Assembly: GCA_035258565.1 (NCBI GenBank)
Contig: DATFXF010000196.1
Coordinates: forward strand, 1-11,896
DNA length: 11,896 bases
Direction of reading: 5' to 3'
Origin: DATFXF01 sp035258565
Lineage (GTDB): Bacteria > Acidobacteriota > Terriglobia > Acidiferrales > UBA7541
The notes beneath the pieces are model-generated. The model was not told where the DNA came from. It was given only the letters and a program-made list of their open reading frames with translations, and made no database searches. Positions 7,901 to 11,896 of this stretch are shown here, piece after piece; within the stretch, counting starts at the first letter, position 1; each line of letters begins with the position of its first letter. The position numbers and the translations under genes were made by a program.

Positions 7901-8744
7901 GCGACAGAGGGTCGGCGACTTGCGCGAGCAGCGCAGCCAAACCGAAATCGAGCGGGCACGGAACACCTCTGACCGCGATCACTTGCGCGAGACCTGCCTC
8001 GCCGAGCTGAGCGCGCACCCCGAGGACCTGATGGCCTTAGTGCCCGAGCTGCTGAGCGGCGAAACACTCGCCGCGGCCGAAACGAGCTATCGCGAGAGGA
8101 AAGAGCGGATGGAGTCCATGGGGCCGGTCAACATGATGGCACTAGAGGAATATCAGGAGTGTGAACAGCGGCACGGCTTCCTCAGCCGCGAGCGCGACGA
8201 CCTGCTCCAGTCCATCGCAGATACCCAGCAGGCCATCCGCGAGCTGGACGAGGTTTCACGCGAGAAGTTCGAGCAAGCCTTTCGACTGATCAACGCCAAT
8301 TTTGCGGAAGCCTTCCGCACGCTGTTCGGAGGCGGCACCGGTGAGATGCGCCTGAGCGAGCCCGACAGCTCCGGCGACACCGGCATCGACATCGTTGCGC
8401 AGCCTCCGGGCAAGCGCCTGCAAAACGTTCTGCTGCTCTCCGGAGGCGAGAAGGCGCTCACCGCGCTGGCGCTGCTCATCGCCATCTTCCGCTACCAACC
8501 CAGCCCTTTCTGCATCCTCGATGAAGTGGATGCGCCACTCGACGAGGCCAACATCGGGCGCTTCGCTCTCATGGTCAAAGAGATGGGCGCGCAAACGCAG
8601 TTCATCATCGTCACCCACAATCGCCGCACCATGGAAATGTCGCCCGTGCTCTACGGGGTGACCATGCAGGAGCCCGGCGTTTCAAAGCTCGTCTCCGTGC
8701 GCTGGGACGAGCCCGCCCGAACCGTTTCGACGAGCGCGGCTTAA
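4977..8744 (+). CDS. smc: Chromosome partition protein SMC
   Basis: A 1255-residue SMC ATPase, the core of the bacterial condensin that with ScpA/ScpB organises and segregates chromosomes. From the TTG start: N-terminal head with GFKSF (11-15) and Walker A GPNGCGKS (33-40); Q-loop region GEQSHKSLR; SEYLINGR (166-173); GLGPDSYAIIEQGRI (188-202). A first coiled coil runs about 225-555. The hinge is at about 560-740 (GVLADYAEVEEKY, conserved glycines near GRMVSGGRP). The return coiled coil runs about 740-1090. The C-terminal head has signature LLSGGEKALTALAL (from 1153), Walker B CILDEVD (1179-1185), the D-loop, and VTHNR. All ATPase motifs are intact. Residues about 88-152 are an extra charged segment, roughly 60 residues longer than the usual link between SLTL and the RRLYRSG strand, which explains the size above the usual 1170-1200. 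ScpA/ScpB genes are not in the window. A terminator follows. Confidence 0.97.
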   Translation: MLKLRKVDLVGFKSFCERTHITFSGVGITCIVGPNGCGKSNIVDAISWVLGEQSHKSLRAERMADCIFNGTAKRPPMGLAEVSLTLLDPELAEAAARVLEGQPETAERLERKETQEGTAENLSAEGQEEPGEGPPFRRKRLADRPVPHAKPGEVVIGRRLYRSGQSEYLINGRVARLRDIQELFMGMGLGPDSYAIIEQGRIGQILSSKPMDRRAIIEEAAGVTKYKTKKRLAEAKLESSKLNLSRVNDILVEVEKQLASLKRQASKARRYAELREQMRGLLRQVLASKARELDAQVERLEGLGREIAAAETEQLQALKHLEAEQERLSAHTYELDSALRQNQNLLGQTTLELDRAENRVGFNRQRLLELEARGRQLVGEIEQAASQAAESEAQAVAHEQALATLGRETQQLEGLLAQLAAQTQEFAAGAQATEARIAELRQAAGQLGEELTRLHGEFAQAEQTLTHQEEALSRQQQAEQQLLEEALDSRQRAEAADLNWQAAVESLRCLERGVQDSQARLAELRREQQQTQVCFESARDALAGALARRGSLEQILSDRSYTADAVQKLIASNGEAESHGFRAVGVLADYAEVEEKYESAVEQFLREELEYVVVETFDHARAGIALLRDEVGGRATFFVDSLRDLKLRETEPAVPFRPEDGVVSRLDRLVEFRDPLGPAAKQFLPRLQSAFLVETARAAERLARANPHCHFVTPDGTYYQGRMVSGGRPAEAGPLVMKRELRALDFEILQLERARGDAQAAFERMEKESRAREALLEETSAQHVEAEKAVVAVTHQRDQARAELARLGMELSACQSEIGRLRNQAETARRGAKQSREQYTQVTRSRTATEQELAQSIERLTSLRTQVEAHQEEVSERRAEMAALAERLASAEALRTRLRNDLRELEERKATLAAQRAALERERQELETQTAEQQRQAETFQADRVRLEGRKAALESEWEQARVRATEVDDALRMTRQRVGDLREQRSQTEIERARNTSDRDHLRETCLAELSAHPEDLMALVPELLSGETLAAAETSYRERKERMESMGPVNMMALEEYQECEQRHGFLSRERDDLLQSIADTQQAIRELDEVSREKFEQAFRLINANFAEAFRTLFGGGTGEMRLSEPDSSGDTGIDIVAQPPGKRLQNVLLLSGGEKALTALALLIAIFRYQPSPFCILDEVDAPLDEANIGRFALMVKEMGAQTQFIIVTHNRRTMEMSPVLYGVTMQEPGVSKLVSVRWDEPARTVSTSAA

Positions 8745-8745
8745 C

Positions 8746-8835
8746 TCACCGATACTTTCTTCGCCGTCGAGTATAGCGACGGGCGCAACGCGTGCGCGCC
8801 TTTTTCCTCATTCCATTTTTCTTCCCCGTTGACAT
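8746..8835 (-). CDS. Possible 29-residue, very basic peptide
   Basis: The minus strand has ATG plus 28 codons, then TGA. The product is more than half Lys and Arg, ending in ARRYTRRRRKYR. A GAGGTG lies 3 nt before the ATG. The pattern MRKK, then RR, then RRRK faintly recalls the tiny basic ribosome-associated bS22/COX24-like proteins, but I cannot show homology. Against it: the smc terminator hairpin (8781-8805) lies inside it, the purC -35 box overlaps its start codon, and no promoter is seen. The A/G-rich codons may be just the complement of the terminator's T-rich tail. Low confidence. Confidence 0.18.
   Translation of the reverse strand: MSTGKKNGMRKKARTRCARRYTRRRRKYR
8781..8805 (+). terminator. 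Intrinsic terminator after smc
   Basis: 37 bp after the smc stop, GGGCGCA pairs with TGCGCGCC (one bulge) around an ACGCG loop, followed directly by TTTTT and then a further T-rich stretch to about 8820. It separates smc from the purC promoter at 8829. Confidence 0.65.
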
Positions 8836-8856
8836 CCGCACCTCTTGCGCTAGAAT
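8829..8856 (+). promoter_or_regulatory. Strong sigma70-like promoter of purC
   Basis: A perfect TTGACA (8829-8834), a 16-bp spacer and TAGAAT (8851-8856, 5/6). Transcription would start near 8863, 38 nt before the chosen purC ATG. Because the promoter overlaps the upstream part of the open frame, it rules out the earlier in-frame TTG at 8829 as the start. No recognisable PurR operator or purine riboswitch is present in the short leader. Confidence 0.75.
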
Positions 8857-8900
8857 ACCCCGCCACCCCAGGGGCTGATTCGCTCGTGGCTTCTCCTCAA

Positions 8901-9785
8901 ATGAGCGCGGTTGTCCGGGAAACCCATCTCGCCGGCCTCCCGCTGCGCAACCGTGGAAAGGTGCGCGACCTCTACGAGGTTGACGACAAGCTGCTGATCG
9001 TCGCCACAGACCGGATTTCGGCATTCGACGTTATCCTGCCTACGCCGATTCCGGATAAAGGTCGAGTGCTGACACAGCTTTCGCTGTTTTGGTTTGAAAC
9101 ACTCCGTGGTGTCATCCCTCACCACGTAATCAGCTCCACTCGGTTCCCGGAAAGCCTGGCGCCGTACGCCGCCGAGCTCGCCGGGCGGTCCATGCTTTGC
9201 CGACGCACCCAACCGATTCCGATCGAGTGCGTCGTGCGCGGCTTCCTGGCAGGCTCCGGCTGGAAGGAATATCAGGCCACGGGAAGGGTCTGCGGCATGG
9301 CCCTGGCGGCGGGCCTGCGCGAATCCGACCGGCTGCCCGAGCCCATCTTCACCCCAGCCACCAAAGCCGTCTCGGGTCATGACGAGAATATTTCATTTGA
9401 AGAGACAGCGGCGCGCGTCGGCGCCGAGCTCGCCGAAAGGCTGCGCGCTGTGAGCCTCGAGCTCTACCGCCGTGCGGCCGCGTACGCCGAACCGCGCGGC
9501 ATCCTCCTCGCCGATACGAAGTTCGAATTCGGCCTTGCGGAGGGCCAGTTGATCTGGATTGATGAAGCGCTGACGCCCGATTCTTCACGTTTCTGGCCGG
9601 CAGATGCTTACCAGCCCGATCGGCCGCAGCCTTCGTTTGATAAGCAATACGTCCGCGACTATCTGGAGCAAATCGGCTGGTCGAAGCAGCCGCCAGCTCC
9701 CGAATTGCCGCCCGATGTTGTAGCCGCCACGCGGTCGAAGTACCGGGAAGCCTATGAGCGATTAACGGGCCATGAGCTCGCCTGA
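8901..9785 (+). CDS. purC: SAICAR synthetase (phosphoribosylaminoimidazole-succinocarboxamide synthase)
   Basis: A 294-residue cytosolic enzyme of de novo purine synthesis. It joins aspartate to CAIR using ATP to give SAICAR. Family motifs are in order: RGKVRDLYEV (18-27), ATDRISAFDV (35-44), PIECVVRGFLAGSGW (107-121), FTPATKA then GHDENISF (150-166), LLADTKFEFGL (202-212) with the metal/ATP-binding Asp and Glu, and LIWIDEALTPDSSRFWP (217-233). Length fits the longer, yeast Ade1-like branch (about 300). ATG 8901 is chosen because MSAVVRETHLAGLPL is a typical N-terminus. GTG at 8886, with AGGGG 11 nt upstream, is an alternative adding five residues. Neither has a standard Shine-Dalgarno. The Fis-like gene follows after 47 bp, probably in the same transcript. 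Confidence 0.95.
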   Translation: MSAVVRETHLAGLPLRNRGKVRDLYEVDDKLLIVATDRISAFDVILPTPIPDKGRVLTQLSLFWFETLRGVIPHHVISSTRFPESLAPYAAELAGRSMLCRRTQPIPIECVVRGFLAGSGWKEYQATGRVCGMALAAGLRESDRLPEPIFTPATKAVSGHDENISFEETAARVGAELAERLRAVSLELYRRAAAYAEPRGILLADTKFEFGLAEGQLIWIDEALTPDSSRFWPADAYQPDRPQPSFDKQYVRDYLEQIGWSKQPPAPELPPDVVAATRSKYREAYERLTGHELA

Positions 9786-9832
9786 AGGGGCCCTGCGGGA
9801 AGACTGGGAACGCCATTCGGGAGCGTGCGACC

Positions 9833-10054
9833 TTGAAAGATCAACTCGAAGCCCTCGTCGGACAAATGGTGGACCGCGGTATCCTCTTCGAGGAGGCGGT
9901 CGGCGAATTTGAGAAGAAGTTCATCAAGAGGGTGCTCGACCGCTCGAACGGCAACCAATCGCGCGCGGCGCGGGTCCTGGGCATCCATCGCAACACGCTG
10001 AGCCGCAAGATTGGCCTGTACAAGCTTGACAGCCCTCGGCACCGCTACACGTGA
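9833..10054 (+). CDS. Small Fis-family helix-turn-helix protein
   Basis: A 73-residue protein that is almost entirely a Fis/NtrC-type C-terminal DNA-binding domain (HTH_8). Helices at about 20-37 (FEEAVGEFEKKFIKRVL) precede the HTH at 41-62, where GNQSRAARVLGIHRNTLSRK matches the Fis signature GNQTRAA...GINRGTLRKK. It would bind DNA as a dimer. Compared with E. coli Fis (98 residues) it lacks the N-terminal beta-hairpin arm. It also lacks the receiver and AAA+ domains of NtrC-type activators. Whether it is a nucleoid protein or a specific regulator cannot be told. The start is TTG with GGGAG 9 nt upstream. It lies 47 bp after purC, before a strong terminator, with no promoter of its own seen, so co-transcription with purC is likely. 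Confidence 0.85.
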   Translation: MKDQLEALVGQMVDRGILFEEAVGEFEKKFIKRVLDRSNGNQSRAARVLGIHRNTLSRKIGLYKLDSPRHRYT

Positions 10055-10101
10055 GCCCCCTCGAAGGTCCGGGGGGCGATGGCAGCTTCCCCACAAAAGG
10101 G

Positions 10102-10132
10102 AACGGCTCCCGTTCAAGCGGGAGCCGTTTTT
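10102..10132. terminator. Strong hairpin terminator between convergent genes
   Basis: An 11-bp perfect stem, AACGGCTCCCG (10102-10112) with CGGGAGCCGTT (10119-10129), has a 6-nt loop and runs into TTTTT on the plus strand, ending the purC/Fis-like transcript. On the minus strand the hairpin is followed by CCCTTTTG, so it may also stop the convergent TPR-gene transcript, which ends at 10155. Confidence 0.9.
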
Positions 10133-10154
10133 GATTTCTGGTTCTGCCCGTTTT

Positions 10155-11453
10155 CTACCGCCCGGCCTTCTTGACCGGACGCCGGGGCCGCTTGCCAGGC
10201 GCCCCTTTCTCCTCGTGGAGATCTTCCGGATTCACCTTGCCCTTCTCCCAATGGAGCATGAAGGGATCCTGGTCGTAGCCGGCCAGTGTGGCCGCGAAGC
10301 GCACAAAGTCGCCAGACTGCAGCCGCTTGGCTTCCGGCTGTCCTTCGAGCTTCACTTCCATATTCGCCGAGGTGCCGGCCTCGGTTTCTTCAGGCGTGGC
10401 CCCGATGAAGAGCTTCAAGACCACCGGGCTATCCGCACTGACGGCGATGACCTTGGCCGCAACCTCAGGGAACTCCAGGCCACAGGTGGCTAACCATAGG
10501 AGCTTGGCCCTCTCGCCGCCCGCCTTCAGGACCGTAATAAAGTTCTCCGCCTCTGCCTGCTTGCGAGCGCTCTCGAGGTCCGCGGCGCTCGGGATCTTGT
10601 AGGTGACAGGCCGCTCCGCGGAGCCAGCCGCCAATGTCAGCAGCTCATTCATCTCCGCATCGAGCAGTTTGTCGCACCCGGTTTGCTGGTAGCGGAGCAA
10701 TTGATTCCGCAGATAGGAGCGCACTTGCGCCTCGCCTGGGCCCTTCAGCGCCACCGAGCGTGCCAGCGCCCAGAAGCCATCCATGTATTGCGGAGGTTCC
10801 ATCTGCAAATAGGCAACGCCCATCCGGAAGTAAGTGACTGCATCGTTGGGATTAATCGCCAGGGCGGCCTTGAAGGAGTCAATCGCTGCCTTGTAGTCCT
10901 TCAGCTGCAGCGCCGCGAAACCGGCCGTATAGTTGAACAGCGCCTCTGGGCCTTTCTTATTCTGAGCAAATTGCTCGTCGGTCACTCCCGCGGGCTTGGT
11001 CAACTGGCTCAGTACTTTCAGTCCTTCGAGGGCAGCTTCGCGAGCGCGCGCGGCCTGTTGCTTCGCATCCGGAGCCTTTTCGTTGAAGGCGCCGTGGAAG
11101 GCCAGGGCACGGATGTAAAGCGCCTCGAGCCGCGTACCCGGGTCAAGCTTGTCGCCGAAGCTCAGCTCCCGATCCGCGTATTCCGTCACCTTTGGGAAAT
11201 TCTTCAGCTCGTTGTAGGTGTTGTAGTAGAGGCGATAGATGTAGGGGAGCAGCGTTGAATTGGGGAACTTCGCCACGAAATCGTCGAGCAGCTTGATGCG
11301 CTGCTGCGGGCTCTTCTCGTTGGCAGCCGCCTGGTAGGCGTTGTACTCGGGCACCGTGTAAGAGGGTTTTTCCTGGGCCTCAGCCGCGAAAGCGAAAACG
11401 ACCAGCGCCAAGAATAAAATTCCTCCGCCTACCACAATGCACTTTCGGTTCAT
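10155..11453 (-). CDS. Exported TPR-repeat protein of unknown function
   Basis: A 432-residue protein with a clear signal peptide: MNRK, a hydrophobic core at about 6-22, and a likely cleavage after AEA (26/27). It is therefore periplasmic or outside the inner membrane. Helical TPR-like repeats span roughly 35-235. The clearest is ALFNYTAGFAALQLKDYKAAI then FKAALAINPND (171-204), with a partner FRMGVAYLQMEP after it. The region 340-400 looks beta-rich (VVLKLFIGATPEE, GDFVRFAATLAGYDQDPFML), as in a small beta-barrel or OB-like domain, which is inference. The tail (about 415-432) is strongly basic and proline-rich. TPRs hold protein partners, so a scaffold role is plausible, but no function can be assigned. 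The ATG has AGGAGG 10 nt upstream. The gene is convergent to the Fis-like gene and divergent from the SDR gene. Confidence 0.85.
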   Translation of the reverse strand: MNRKCIVVGGGILFLALVVFAFAAEAQEKPSYTVPEYNAYQAAANEKSPQQRIKLLDDFVAKFPNSTLLPYIYRLYYNTYNELKNFPKVTEYADRELSFGDKLDPGTRLEALYIRALAFHGAFNEKAPDAKQQAARAREAALEGLKVLSQLTKPAGVTDEQFAQNKKGPEALFNYTAGFAALQLKDYKAAIDSFKAALAINPNDAVTYFRMGVAYLQMEPPQYMDGFWALARSVALKGPGEAQVRSYLRNQLLRYQQTGCDKLLDAEMNELLTLAAGSAERPVTYKIPSAADLESARKQAEAENFITVLKAGGERAKLLWLATCGLEFPEVAAKVIAVSADSPVVLKLFIGATPEETEAGTSANMEVKLEGQPEAKRLQSGDFVRFAATLAGYDQDPFMLHWEKGKVNPEDLHEEKGAPGKRPRRPVKKAGR

Positions 11454-11548
11454 CTTCTTGCTGCCTCCTGGACGGGATTGCTTCTGCGCGACGAAGCAGA
11501 CCTGGCCCTCAGCTCTCGAAGGACGCCGACCGAATCCAAATCTGAGGG

Positions 11549-11577
11549 ATTATAGGAAATCCCTCCCTGGGGCGCAA
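11549..11577 (-). promoter_or_regulatory. Promoter of the exported TPR protein gene
   Basis: On the minus strand a perfect TATAAT (11549-11554) lies 17 bp after TTGCGC (11572-11577). Transcription would begin near 11541 and give a leader of about 88 nt with AGGAGG at 11464-11469. Confidence 0.65.
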
Positions 11578-11612
11578 GGGCGTTTCCCCCGCTTGCTGCG
11601 CACATTGCATCG

Positions 11613-11626
11613 TCTCTCTCTCTCTC
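11613..11626. repeat. TC dinucleotide run
   Basis: Seven TC units in the 259-bp divergent gap between the TPR gene and the SDR gene, upstream of both promoter regions. It is a short simple repeat that may vary in length by slippage. No function is evident. Confidence 0.6.
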
Positions 11627-11712
11627 CCGCGTGCTCCCGTGGGCTCCCGACGGGCCTCGAGTGTTAAGATGGGACAAGTACCGGAAAGGTCGCCCGAGAG
11701 AGGGTACCCAGA

Positions 11713-11896
11713 GTGAAGGACGAACGTGCCATCGCGGGGCAGGTTGCGCTGGTGACTGGCGCAAGCCGGGGCATCGGCCTGGCCATTGCCCGCCGGTTGG
11801 GGCGGATGGGCGCGCGGGTGGCAATTTGCGCCCGCAACGCACAGGCGCTCGAGCGCGTCGCCGGCGAACTGCGCCAGGAAGGCACCGAGACGTTGG
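11713..11896 (+). CDS. Short-chain dehydrogenase/reductase, N-terminal part (cut by window edge)
   Basis: Sixty-one codons of a classical SDR run off the right edge. The Rossmann nucleotide loop TGASRGIG is at residues 15-22, preceded by the beta strand QVALV. The second strand ends in AICARN (37-42). Arginines at 19 and 41 are the usual sign of NADP(H) preference. The substrate cannot be told because the catalytic Ser-Tyr-Lys part is outside the window. It could be FabG-like or another reductase. The start is GTG at 11713, with a GAGAGAGGG purine stretch ending 9 nt upstream. A possible -10 (TAAGAT, 11665-11670) lacks a good -35. Confidence 0.85.
   Translation, partial: MKDERAIAGQVALVTGASRGIGLAIARRLGRMGARVAICARNAQALERVAGELRQEGTETL

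Noticed and set aside
8829..8900. Upstream extension of purC to a TTG at 8829.
   Set aside because: This TTG is the -35 box TTGACA of the purC promoter and the TAGAAT lies inside the extension, so the segment would not be in the mRNA.
1..11896. Searched for a mobile element, integrase or attachment site, CRISPR array, toxin-antitoxin or defence module, especially next to the tRNA.
   Set aside because: Every long gene is a chromosomal housekeeping or hypothetical type. No transposase, direct-repeat array or duplicated tRNA 3' end was seen. The far side of the tRNA is outside the window.

Overview
This window looks like a chromosomal housekeeping segment from a GC-rich bacterium. The GC content is roughly 60% by eye. 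The protein features fit Acidobacteriota best: cysteinyl-tRNA synthetase with an HIGN rather than HIGH signature, an SMC with an insertion in its N-terminal head, a small free-standing Fis-type HTH protein, and an exported TPR protein. That assignment rests on family recall, not on a search. I see no mobile element, CRISPR array, toxin-antitoxin pair or defence locus.

Left part (1-4430), all on the minus strand. Read in the direction of transcription the order is cysS, a class III PLP aminotransferase, galT (or a closely related nucleotidyltransferase), then a tRNA-Cys(GCA) gene at the very left edge. Gaps are 164, 296 and 85 bp. galT, cysS and the tRNA each have a recognisable sigma70-like promoter, so this is a co-oriented cluster rather than one tight operon. 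The tRNA-Cys gene and the enzyme that charges it lie about 3 kb apart on the same strand.

Centre (4431-8744). A 546-bp divergent intergenic region carries promoters for cysS (leftward) and smc (rightward). smc encodes a complete chromosome-condensation ATPase of about 1255 residues, starting at a TTG with a good Shine-Dalgarno, and is followed by an intrinsic terminator.

Right part (8745-11896). A strong promoter drives purC (purine synthesis) and, 47 bp later, a 73-residue Fis-type HTH protein. These end at a strong hairpin terminator that also separates them from a convergent gene for a secreted TPR protein. That gene has a near-consensus promoter of its own. At the right edge, divergent from it, begins a short-chain dehydrogenase/reductase cut off by the window.

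The genes serve different pathways: translation (tRNA-Cys, CysS), sugar-nucleotide metabolism (GalT-like), amino-group transfer, chromosome segregation (SMC) and purine synthesis (PurC). I found no clear undescribed system. The points most worth a second look are the roughly 60-residue insertion in the SMC head, the purC/Fis-like pairing, a palindrome pair upstream of galT, and a possible 29-residue very basic peptide antisense to the smc-purC gap.
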